A stretch of DNA of 64,000 nucleotides. It comes from Tragulus kanchil (Eukaryota; Chordata; Mammalia; Artiodactyla; Tragulidae). Below, in pieces: positions 54,920 through 64,000 of this stretch; positions within the stretch are counted from its first letter, which is position 1, and every line of letters begins with the position of its first letter. Both the position numbers and the translations under genes were made by a program. The notes under the pieces are model-generated. The model was given only the letters and a program-made list of their open reading frames with translations, searched no databases and had not been told where the DNA came from. The stretch lies in the NCBI GenBank assembly GCA_022376925.1, contig JAIOJX010000024.1, forward strand, positions 167,741,608 to 167,805,607. The letters are read 5' to 3'.

Positions 54920-55587
54920 CTACATTCGTGAGGGGAAGGGTAAAAATTATTCATTTAAAGCTGTTCAGACAACTAGATAATTACATGAAAAATGTTGGAT
55001 CTCTAACTCACTTCATACACTGAATTAAATTACAGATGGATCAAATATACAAATGTGAAAATGAAATAATAAAAGTACTATGTGACAATATGAGAGATTT
55101 GACTAATAATAACAGAATCTGGAAAGGTCTTCTAATTACACACACACACACAAATTGGTAAATTCTACTACAAAGAAAAACAAAATAAATATTGTGCATA
55201 AAAAGAATATTCAGAAAGGCTATCTTTTATAATATATTTATTTATCCTGAAATTATTTCTTAGTATGTATATAAAAGCTCCTGCAAGCAAATGTGAAATG
55301 GATAAGTGATAAGAACAAATAGTTATCAAAAAGTAAATACAAAAGATCCAAACATGAAAAATGTTCAACTTTAGTGTGTAATAACAGAGATGCAATTAAA
55401 AGCATGATGAGATATCTTTTTTTAAACCTATCAGATTAGCAAAGAATATACTAGAAAAACAAGGGTCTTTTTCAAAGATAAAGACTTGTGAACTAAAATG
55501 GATTCTATACTTGCAGTCATTATTCTGTTGGGATTTTGGACTTCTTAAACAGATGTAGATGTCTGTGAATAAACTGGCATGTTAAAA
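54920..55587 (+). repeat. Old L1 ORF2 fragment, duplicate
   Basis: Second copy of 53805-54470. Confidence 0.55.
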
Positions 55588-55588
55588 T

Positions 55589-55954
55589 AGAGCTTTCAAC
55601 CGCAATACAATAATAATTGTTGCAGGAAAAAGTAGTAGATGCTAAAATTAGTAGACAGAAATATGATTGAGATGTGGAGTATTAATATGGTCTGGAACTC
55701 TCTCTCTATAAATTCCAAAGTGAGAAGTAAGTAATTTACAGTAGTGAATCCAGGTATTCACCATCTTGAAAGGAAGCCACGCACAGAAAAGCTGAAGTTC
55801 CTGGGGACAGACATCAATTAAGTGATGTGTGTAGGTAAAGGAACCTCCAGGTGATCCCAGCCTTTAGCTTTAAGTTTTCCGGCGAAGAACCCCAACATCA
55901 TGGAACACAGACAAGCAGTTTCTGATGCACCTGTTCAGATTCCTAAACGCCAGA
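55589..55954. other. Unique sequence
   Basis: No gene or repeat recognised. Confidence 0.4.
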
Positions 55955-56168
55955 ATTTTGTTGCTGTTATTTAGTTGCTAACTCATGTCCCAGTCTGCGA
56001 ACCCATAGACTGTAGCTCTCTAGGCTCCGCTGTCCGTGGAGTTTCCCAGGCAAGAAGACTGGAGGGGGTTGCCCTTCCTTCTCCAGGGGATCTTCCAGAC
56101 CCGGGGCTGAACCTGTGTCTCCTGGACTGGCTGGCAGATTCACCACCACTGAGCCACCAGGGAAGCCC
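55955..56168 (-). mobile_element. BovA2 SINE, minus strand
   Basis: 'ttgttgctgttatttagttg', 'ggcaagaagactggaggggg', 'cactgagccaccagggaagc'. Complete, somewhat diverged. Confidence 0.88.
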
Positions 56169-57150
56169 CAAACCCCAGAACACCTGAGCATCATAAATGG
56201 ATGCTTAAAATGGCGGTGAGTTTGGAAATAATTTGTTAGGTAGCTCTAGTAACTGGAATAGGTGTTTGCTGAATTTCTCCACTGTAGTTACCACTTTCCC
56301 ACTTCTAAGCAGGAAGTAATTTATACTTTGAAGTTATAGAAATAGTTTGTACCTCACCAAACTTTCGCCATAATCAAATTAGTTTTAGTGTCCATTGATG
56401 ATTTTCTAATTCTCTTATTCCATACATACTTATTCATTAGCATTTTTCCTTCAGGAACAGCCTTTCTTTTCTCCTACTTATGTACGCACGTATCTATAGC
56501 AGTGTGATGTCATGGATTCTTATTTTATTCAGTGGAATATAATACGGTATCATATAAGGCTCAGATTGTCTTCAGATTTGGCCAATGGAAGTTCTTTTGA
56601 GCTTATCTGGAGTCATTTTTTTCAATCATCCATTGAGCATCTCCTTAGTTTCTGGTACAAAAGATGTTCCAATCTTGTTTTGTGCTTGAAAAGCTTCAGT
56701 CCTGGAATATAACACTTTTCTCTAGGAAGCCCTCCTTCATTTAATGAAGAATGGTGCTTAGAAACCAAGATCCAAGTGTTAGATACACTCATCGCTTCTA
56801 AGTGCCCTCCGTGGAAAGAACTAGAAAATATATTTATTTAACTGTTTATGTATTAAAAAGCATGAGTTCATATCATTACCTCCAATTGCAGTCCATAACC
56901 AGAGAATATTCTAATTTTTCCCCTTTCTAGGTTTATAACTCTTTTATTTGGCAGTAAGAAAACTGATCCCCCCCTCCCACCCCAGGTTCTTAACGTATTT
57001 ACATATTTTCTTAAGCCTAGGATACACATACTTTCCAAATTGTTAACTCATGCCACTGAGAAAAGCTTTCTACTATCTGGAGTTCAGCATTTGCTTTCAG
57101 TAATTTTTTAGGCAGTATTTATATTGAGTTAAATGCACATATCATTACAT
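56169..57150. other. AT-rich unique sequence
   Basis: No gene recognised. A C-rich patch lies at 56967-56985. The part from about 57080 may be the start of the L1M seen at 57438. Confidence 0.4.
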
Positions 57151-57159
57151 GTACAGTTT

Positions 57160-57436
57160 TTTTTTTTTTTTTAATTTTGGCCTCTTTTATTGGTCCTTCA
57201 TTTATTTATTTTCATCTGTCTTTATTCTTCGGCCTGTGTGGGCCTCCCATTGCAGTGGCCTTTCTTGTTGCAGAGCACTGGCTCTGGGCACGTGCATCCC
57301 AGAGCACTGTCTCATAATTGGACACACCGGTCCAGCTGCTCCTCGACCTGTGGGATCTTCCCCTGTCAGGGTTCGATCCCGTGGCCCTTGTACTGCAAGG
57401 TGGACTCTTTACCCACTGGACCACCAGGGAAGCCCC
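57160..57436 (-). mobile_element. CHR-like SINE, diverged member of the GC-rich subfamily
   Basis: Poly-T, 'ttttattggtccttcattta', 'ctgggcacgtgcatcccaga', B box 'gggttcgatccc' and head 'ccaccagggaagcccc'. GCGCATGCGC has decayed to GGCACGTGCA and the G-rich run is missing, so this is an older copy than the others. Confidence 0.8.
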
Positions 57437-57437
57437 A

Positions 57438-57900
57438 TCATCTACTTTATAACGACTGGCTTATCTCACTCAGCATAATGTCTGTGAAATTCATTTATCA
57501 TTTGACAGTAGTTTTTTCTTATTTTTTGCTGAGTAGTATCCATTGTATACCATGGTTCATTCATTAATTTTCCTAGGGGTAGAAATTTGAGTTGTAGTCT
57601 ATCTTTGACTCTAAAGAATATTCTTATACAAGACTTTCTGTAGATATATATTTTCATTTCTCTTGGGTAGACACTTAGGATCAGAACTATAATAGATGCG
57701 TATTCAAATGTAAGAGAAAATAACCTTTCCAAAGTTGTACCAGTTTATGTCCTCATCAGCAGTTTATGGGAGTTTGGGTTGCTTTCCATCCTCATCAACT
57801 TTTGGTATTTTCAGTCCTTTTAATTTTAGCTCTTCTGGTAGTTTGAATTTTTATTTTATGATTGGCAATGCCTTTGAGCATTTTTCCTCCACTTTTAAAG
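57438..57900 (-). repeat. Old L1 3' fragment, minus strand
   Basis: 'cttatctcactcagcataat', 'gctgagtagtatccattgta', 'ttgtaccagtttatgtcctc' follow the antisense L1 3' order with many changes. Confidence 0.7.
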
Positions 57901-58424
57901 CTTGGTCATCCCCAAGGCTTGGGTTTTGGCTCACTTTCCACCCTCTCTTCCTTTGGATTTAGTTCAGGAAGTAGGAGTAGTTGTATAGTTCTTAAGATTT
58001 TTGCAATTAAGCTTGAAGAAATGGATCATAAAGTTCAAGGATGCTCTTTACATTCCTAATTCAGATTTACATAAGCTTTTGTTAATGACACAAAAATGTT
58101 GTAATTACAAATGCATATAATTTACTTGGGTTTGTTCTGTTTTGTAAAGCTGATTTCAATTATAGATATTTATAAAGAAAATGAGTGTCTGGCATTGTTT
58201 ACATGCTAACACTTCCAGAGTTTTTATGAAAATTATACAAGTAGAAAGATGAATTCTCATAAGATTTTCTTAACAGCCTTTTTATTTTTAGAAAGTAATG
58301 CAAACTGTTCAAAGCTAGCATCAACATACTGCCAGACTGGTAATTGCGCTGGCTGTTTTTGTAGTGCTTCCCTTGGTGCATACTCTCTGGAGGCCCAGCA
58401 CATCCCTGTCCCATGCTGTCTGCA
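57901..58424. other. Unique sequence
   Basis: No gene recognised. Confidence 0.4.
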
Positions 58425-58555
58425 CTTTATAGTTGGAGAGACGGGGAACCAGGAAGGGTGATGCAACTTGGCTTAAGGTCTCGCAGTTGGTAGCAGATCA
58501 GGAATTAAAACGAGGAGTCTGTGTCGTGGCCCATGCTGATTCCATTAGGAACTGT
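58425..58555 (-). repeat. MIR SINE fragment
   Basis: 'ttatagttggagagacgggg' then 'taaggtctcgcagttggtag' and 'agatcaggaattaaaacgag' is antisense MIR. Repeated at 59569-59699. Confidence 0.6.
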
Positions 58556-59127
58556 TGGGGCCTCCTGGTGAGGCCAATGTGTTCCTTGGCCCTAAGAGCA
58601 TCTTGTTGTTTTGGTTTCAAACAGAACCGTGGAACATCTCAGGGGCCAGACCCAGCCAGGACTTGGAACGTCAAATTTGGATCAAGATGGTGGTGGCAGA
58701 CCCCAGAGACTGGGAGAGATTATCAGGTGAGCGTCAGTGGGGAATGGCACCTTGACCTGGGCTCACAGGCCCTCCTTCCGTGACGGGGAGCTGAGGGTGG
58801 CCAGTCGTATTCTCGGGACTCAGGCAACTCTGAGAACAGCCAGAACCTGGGTGGGAATGTGCAGGTGGGCTGGGCCCACTCCCTCCTCCTGGAGGCAACT
58901 TCAGTAACTTGTTCACTCTCTCATTCCTGCTTCTCTTGTCAGAGAAGCTCAGTAATTTCAAGGCAGTCTTTGTCCATATTTCTAGAACCTTCACCTGGGT
59001 CCCCATTCTAGTGTGAACACCATTACTCAACTTTTTCATTCCTTGTTCTTGATTAAGAGGTTTTTAGGGATATAATATCTCAAGAAATATCCTCCAGCTG
59101 CAATCTGCAAGTTGTTCCCCAAAGGAA
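58556..59127. other. Unique sequence
   Basis: The 116-codon frame at 58433-58783 overlaps the MIR and is not a recognised protein. Repeated at 59700-60270. Confidence 0.4.
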
Positions 59128-59240
59128 AAGTCAAAGTCACTCAGATGTGTCCAACTTTTTGTGACCCGTGGGCAAGCCATGGAATTCTCCAGTCAAGAAT
59201 ACTGGAGTCGGTAGCTTTTCCTTCTCCAGGGGATTGTGCC
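59128..59240 (-). mobile_element. BovA2 SINE, truncated at junction
   Basis: Left half of the element that is complete at 60271-60455. It stops at the border of duplication 19. Confidence 0.8.
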
Positions 59241-60270
59241 CCTCTTGTAATTACAAATGCATATAATTTACTTGGGTTTGTTCTGTTTTGTAAAGCTGAT
59301 TTCAATTATAGATATTTATAAAGAAAATGAGTGTCTGGCATTGTTTACATGCTAACACTTCCAGAGTTTTTATGAAAATTATACAAGTAGAAAGATGAAT
59401 TCTCATAAGATTTTCTTAACAGCCTTTTTATTTTTAGAAAGTAATGCAAACTGTTCAAAGCTAGCATCAACATACTGCCAGACTGGTAATTGCGCTGGCT
59501 GTTTTGTAGTGCTTCCCTGGTGCATACTCTCTGGAGGCCCAGCACATCCCTGTCCCATGCTGTCTGCACTTTATAGTTGGAGAGACGGGGAACCAGGAAG
59601 GGTGATGCAACTTGGCTTAAGGTCTCGCAGTTGGTAGCAGATCAGGAATTAAAACGAGGAGTCTGTGTCGTGGCCCATGCTGATTCCATTAGGAACTGTT
59701 GGGGCCTCCTGGTGAGGCCAATGTGTTCCTTGGCCCTAAGAGCATCTTGTTGTTTTGGTTTCAAACAGAACCGTGGAACATCTCAGGGGCCAGACCCAGC
59801 CAGGACTTGGAACGTCAAATTTGGATCAAGATGGTGGTGGCAGACCCCAGAGACTGGGAGAGATTATCAGGTGAGCGTCAGTGGGGAATGGCACCTTGAC
59901 CTGGGCTCACAGGCCCTCCTTCCGTGACGGGGAGCTGAGGGTGGCCAGTCGTATTCTCGGGACTCAGGCAACTCTGAGAACAGCCAGAACCTGGGTGGGA
60001 ATGTGCAGGTGGGCTGGGCCCACTCCCTCCTCCTGGAGGCAACTTCAGTAACTTGTTCACTCTCTCATTCCTGCTTCTCTTGTCAGAGAAGCTCAGTAAT
60101 TCAAGGCAGTCTTTGTCCATATTTCTAGAACCTTCACCTGGGTCCCCATTCTAGTGTGAACACCATTACTCAACTTTTTCATTCCTTGTTCTTGATTAAG
60201 AGGTTTTTAGGGATATAATATCTCAAGAAATATCCTCCAGCTGCAATCTGCAAGTTGTTCCCCAAAGGAA

Positions 60271-60455
60271 AAGTCAAAGTCACTCAGATGTGTCCAACTT
60301 TTTGTGACCCGTGGGCAAGCCATGGAATTCTCCAGTCAAGAATACTGGAGTCGGTAGCTTTTCCCTTCTCCAGGGGATGTTCCCAACCCAGGCACTGAAC
60401 CCAGGTCTCTTGCACTGCAGGTGGATTCTTTACCAACTGTACTATAAGGGAATCC
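60271..60455 (-). mobile_element. BovA2 SINE, minus strand
   Basis: 'aagtcaaagtcactcagatg', 'ttctccagtcaagaatactg', 'aacccaggtctcttgcactg', 'actgtactataagggaatcc'. The head end is diverged. Confidence 0.85.
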
Positions 60456-61170
60456 TTTTCCAAAGGAAAGTCTCAATTTAAACACTGATATGTCTGATAA
60501 TATACTTTTTCAGTGTAGATAACTTCTCAGACTGGATTACTTTGACTGAAATTATAGCATTAGATACAAAATAATTTGAAAAGACTAAAGTATTTTAAAG
60601 AGAGGTTGCTATAGGCTAAACTTATATCATTTTTAAATTATAGACTTTCATAAAATGAAAACATTTATAGTTAACTCTACAGATAGGATATTTAGCATGT
60701 AAATATGATATCATTTGATGATGCAAATTAGTCTGATTTTGTCAGTATGAGATCTAAGTGTAATTGTATTAAGATGTATAATAAATTATTGACAGATGAG
60801 AATTTGGCTACAAATTGAGGATAAAAATAAAAACATTAAAAAAAGGCAGTATGTTAGCAATGAAATCTTAGTTTGCACAGTCACACCTCAATTGAATGAT
60901 GGATACTTCCCTGAAGAATATCGTACTTGAAAGCATATTGCCAGACATATGAAGTCTGTGGAAAATTGGGGAAATGGAAGTGTGATTTCATGACTTTCTA
61001 TCATGTGTTACAAATTTGAATAGTTTCACAGAGCCAACTCCATGGAGTCTTTGGTAAATGAGAAAGGAAGTCTTAAGTAGTGGGTTTTAATGGTCTTAGA
61101 TACCAGAAATATAGGTCAAGGAATGAGGTTAGAAACTGAGAAGCCTAGAGGAACAGGGTGGGGCTGAATC
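60456..61170. other. AT-rich unique sequence
   Basis: No gene or repeat recognised. Repeated at 61546-62260. Confidence 0.4.
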
Positions 61171-61186
61171 TTTAGCCTGGGATTTT

Positions 61187-61303
61187 TTTTTTTTAAAGAT
61201 TTATTTATTTATTTACTTTGGGCGGGGGTCGGGTAGGGAGGGAGGGAGTGGGCGGGCCACTTCTATTGGTCTTTCATTCTCTATCTTCATTCGTCTTCGT
61301 TCT
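61187..61303 (-). mobile_element. 5'-truncated young CHR-like SINE
   Basis: Only the 3' part is present (T-run, ATTTATTTATT, G-rich run, 'ggccacttctattggtcttt', 'cttcgttct'). It is flanked by a perfect 16-bp target-site duplication 'tttagcctgggatttt' at 61171-61186 and 61304-61319. The tRNA-like head was never inserted. Repeated at 62277-62398. Confidence 0.88.
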
Positions 61304-62276
61304 TTTAGCCTGGGATTTTAATGTGGAGAGGGAAAAAAAAAAAATAGAGCTTGTGGATGGGACACACAGGTCTGGGGGAAGCATCATAGCACACCATGGG
61401 GATCCTGGGGCTTAGCTTTCAGAGAAGGAGCAGGCCTTTAGGAATCAGGCTGCCTCATTTGTTTCCTAATCTGGAGCTGGTTGTTTCAGTGGTCACAGGG
61501 AAGTTGGTGCCCAGTGCCTGTACCAACTGTACTATAAGGGAATCCTTTTCCAAAGGAAAGTCTCAATTTAAACACTGATATGTCTGATAATATACTTTTT
61601 CAGTGTAGATAACTTCTCAGACTGGATTACTTTGACTGAAATTATAGCATTAGATACAAAATAATTTGAAAAGACTAAAGTATTTTAAAGAGAGGTTGCT
61701 ATAGGCTAAACTTATATCATTTTTAAATTATAGACTTTCATAAAATGAAAACATTTATAGTTAACTCTACAGATAGGATATTTAGCATGTAAATATGATA
61801 TCATTTGATGATGCAAATTAGTCTGATTTTGTCAGTATGAGATCTAAGTGTAATTGTATTAAGATGTATAATAAATTATTGACAGATGAGAATTTGGCTA
61901 CAAATTGAGGATAAAAATAAAAACATTAAAAAAAGGCAGTATGTTAGCAATGAAATCTTAGTTTGCACAGTCACACCTCAATTGAATGATGGATACTTCC
62001 CTGAAGAATATCGTACTTGAAAGCATATTGCCAGACATATGAAGTCTGTGGAAAATTGGGGAAATGGAAGTGTGATTTCATGACTTTCTATCATGTGTTA
62101 CAAATTTGAATAGTTTCACAGAGCCAACTCCATGGAGTCTTTGGTAAATGAGAAAGGAAGTCTTAAGTAGTGGGTTTTAATGGTCTTAGATACCAGAAAT
62201 ATAGGTCAAGGAATGAGGTTAGAAACTGAGAAGCCTAGAGGAACAGGGTGGGGCTGAATCTTTAGCCTGGGATTTT

Positions 62277-62398
62277 TTTTTTTTAAAGATTTATTTATTT
62301 ATTTACTTTGGGCGGGGGTCGGGTTGGGGAGGGAGGGGAGTGGGCGGGCCACTTCTATTGGTCTTTCATTTCTCTATCTTCATTCGTCTTCGTTCTTT
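62277..62398 (-). mobile_element. 5'-truncated young SINE, duplicate
   Basis: Same insertion within copy B of duplication 20, with slightly longer G-runs. Confidence 0.88.
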
Positions 62399-62636
62399 TA
62401 GCCTGGGATTTTAATGTGGAGAGGGAAAAAAAAAAATAGAGCTTGTGGATGGGACACACAGGTCTGGGGGAAGCATCATAGCACACCATGGGGATCCTGG
62501 GGCTTAGCTTTCAGAGAAGGAAGCCAGGAATCAGGCTGAGTTAGGGAACAGAAGGGGTGCCCAGTGCCCCTTTTGATCTAGTCCTCATTTGTTTCCTAAT
62601 CTGGAGCTGGTTGTTTCAGTGGTCACAGGGAAGTTT

Positions 62637-63870
62637 GTACGGCCTGATGCGCTCACCCTGCAAGGGCCATGGCTTACCGGAGCTGCTCTGTTACATGAAG
62701 CCTGTTTCTTACCCCAGAACGTGGTCGTGCACAATGCCAACTATGATTCAAAGGGAGGAGCTTCAGAAGGAATCCCATCGCAGTGTGTGTCCTTTCCTGA
62801 GAAGTGTTTGGGTTGGATTCCTCTGTGTGACCCCAGAGTGAGCACTGGGAACTGTGTCATCAAAAATGAACTAATCTGACCTACCTAGCAGGATTGTAAT
62901 GAATCCATTGTGGGGTTGGCTATTTTCCTTATCTACCATAACCAGATGAGGGCTTAGGAGAGTCAGCCTGCAGAGATTGAGGACCCTGGCAGGCAGCACC
63001 AATGCTGTGTGGTGATGGTAGACGATTCGTGTCCTGACCCATTCAGAACGCCTATGCCCTCAGCTGTGGCCACTTTCGAATTGTACAGTGACTCCTGGGC
63101 ACCAATTTAGGGCCTGTATCACCTCTATCCCCCAACCCTAGGAGCTCTACTCTAGGATAAAGATGGATTATTAGGGTCGGACTTCAGAGGGCAAAGTGCT
63201 GCTGAAGTCAGACACTGCATTGCTGCAGGTGTATTCTTTATTCTCATCATGGCCCTAGCCATGGTGTTTGAAGAAGATACAGCAGGTTATGTCAGTAGCC
63301 AGAGATCTAATGGAGTTTACAAATGTTAAATGTCCGTTTCTCTAATTTCTCAACCACAACTGATACTTAGGCGCATGTCAAATCCTGTTAAAATTAAAAA
63401 AAAAAAGTGATAGAGAGCTATTAACTGCATTTGAATAGCAAAGATTTAGCAAAGTCCAGGAATTAAACAGCAGAAGGCCAAGTGTGGAATATAATGAGAA
63501 TCATTACCCTCATCTGGGCTCTAAAGGCACAGAATGGGAGACCCTTAGTGGTGGCAGTCGCAAAGGCTAAGGGGGATTTAAGGAAAGCGTGCAGAACATG
63601 GTCAATCTCCCTTAACTTCCCTTCCTCCTTCCCTTCCTTCCTTCCTTTGGAAAAAGGGATTTTAAAGTTGGCAGTAAGAGCGGATATACATTCTTACACT
63701 ACTTCAATACTTTATCATATACATGTGCTGGCTTTCTATAAATAAATGCTGCAGGCAATAAGATTTAGAGTAAATGAGCTGTGCTGAGGTGGTCTTATTT
63801 TAAATGCTGGCCAAGAATGCTGGAATGTCATTTGGCAACATGTTTCAAGAGCCATAAAAGTGCATACATT
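62637..63870. other. Unique sequence
   Basis: No gene recognised. Contains an A-run at 63395-63408 and a CCTT-rich tract near 63612-63648. Frames of 94-96 codons at 62557-62879 are not recognised. Confidence 0.4.
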
Positions 63871-64000
63871 TTGTTGCTGTTGTTCAGTTGCTAAGGCATG
63901 TCGGACGCTACGCCAGGCTTCCGTGTCCTTCACTGTCTCCTGGAGTTCGCTTGAAATTATGTCCATTGAGTCAGTGGTGCCCGTCGGTCGTCCTCGGTCA
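63871..64000 (-). mobile_element. BovB LINE 3' end, runs off the window
   Basis: 'gttgctgttgttcagttgct' and 'ccttcactgtctcctggagt', then 'gtccattgagtcagtggtgc' is the antisense BovB 3' end. It is the 3' extremity and its extension lies beyond 64000. Confidence 0.8.

Larger units (their letters stand above)
53361..55588. repeat. Tandem duplication 18 (1.11 kb unit)
   Basis: Copy A 53361-54471, copy B 54476-55588, offset 1115. 'ggcatgttaaaat' meets 'gattcggagtgggc' at the junction and 'agagctttcaac' after copy B. Differences include 'gattagatatcttttt' against 'gatgagatatctttttt'. Confidence 0.92.
58099..60380. repeat. Tandem duplication 19 (1.14 kb unit)
   Basis: Copy A 58099-59238, copy B 59245-60380, offset about 1146. 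The junction lies inside a BovA2: 'ccaggggat' turns into 'tgtgcccctcttg', whereas copy B continues with proper BovA2 sequence 'gttcccaacccagg'. Homopolymer differences ('gctgtttttg' against 'gctgttttg'). Confidence 0.92.
60431..62636. repeat. Tandem duplication 20 (1.09-1.12 kb unit)
   Basis: Copy A 60431-61520, copy B 61521-62636, offset 1090 at first. Near the end copy B carries about 37 bp more than A around 62524-62580, and A ends with 'gtgcccagtgcctg', which looks like a misplaced piece of the 'gtgcccagtgcccc' found in B. Copy B starts inside the BovA2 head. Confidence 0.9.

Noticed and set aside
58433..58783. 116-codon frame present twice (also 59577-59927)
   Set aside because: Starts in a MIR fragment. 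The second copy is from duplication 19. No domain recognised.
4429..62636. CRISPR array or other spacer-repeat system behind the many direct repeats
   Set aside because: Repeats are 1 kb pairs with different content at each site, in a ruminant nuclear genome with SINEs and LINEs.
4429..62636. Real segmental duplications or a new amplification mechanism
   Set aside because: Constant size, homopolymer-type differences, degraded ends and breakpoints in the middle of SINEs and L1 favour an assembly fault. Kept as a finding because reads could settle it.

Overview
The window is nuclear DNA of a ruminant, most likely a pecoran (cattle, sheep, deer, giraffe group). The evidence is BovB LINE 3' ends, BovA2 and Bov-tA SINEs, CHR-type tRNA-derived SINEs and ruminant-style L1 3' ends, together with old mammalian MIR, L2, MER5A and L1M fragments. 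I find no intact protein-coding gene, tRNA or rRNA gene, CRISPR array or operon. Nearly every long open frame lies in a SINE, in L1 or BovB antisense, or in GC-rich unique sequence, and none is recognisable as a host protein. The species cannot be fixed from the sequence alone.

The dominant structure is a series of about 20 direct, head-to-tail duplications. Each is about 1.0 to 1.16 kb, the copies are nearly identical, and they run from about 4.4 kb to 62.6 kb. Copy A / copy B: 4429-5590/5592-6742; 6343-7491/7493-8640; 9397-10550/10551-11704; 11570-12714/12715-13856; 15053-16165/16166-17270; 17965-19068/19069-20170; 19860-20960/20962-22065; 21866-22953/22954-24041; 27035-28158/28159-29250; 30671-31772/31773-32875; 34636-35744/35766-36884; 36542-37661/37663-38785; 39491-40496/40497-41505; 41257-42335/42346-43425; 45605-46713/46727-47838; 48698-49757/49762-50803; 51085-52180/52181-53290; 53361-54471/54476-55588; 58099-59238/59245-60380; 60431-61520/61521-62636. 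The copies differ mainly in homopolymer lengths and small indels near junctions. The uniform size, the indifference to sequence content and the density (roughly 22 kb, a third of the window) point to unmerged read or contig overlaps, that is, an assembly fault. With one copy of each removed, the locus would be about 42 kb.

By region. 1-4.4 kb: unique sequence with an old repeat, an L1 3' end and the first young SINE. 4.4-9 kb: a coding-like fragment of unknown identity, young SINEs and a probable solo LTR (minus strand) split by a SINE. 9-17.4 kb: MER5A, MIR, a minus-strand L1 with a nested SINE, and an ancient repeat. 17.4-24 kb: GC-rich sequence, a BovB 3' end and an L1 with a nested SINE. 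24-30 kb: mostly unique, with MIRs, one interrupted by a SINE. 30-33 kb: BovB and Bov-tA fragments, then old L1. 33-48 kb: largely unique, with CHR and BovA2 SINEs, a purine tract, a CpG-rich spot near 43.5 kb, an L1 3' end with a perfect target-site duplication, and L2. 48-53 kb: minus-strand L1 carrying CHR SINEs. 53-64 kb: CHR and BovA2 SINEs, L1M fragments, AT-rich unique DNA, and a BovB 3' end that runs off the window.

The most interesting biological element is a GC- and CpG-rich CHR-like SINE subfamily with about ten insertions. Most have target-site duplications visible by eye. The body carries a palindromic GCGCATGCGC core that matches the NRF1 motif, and one insertion carries a three-fold 43-bp internal repeat. 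All family names come from recalled consensus sequences, not from a database search.
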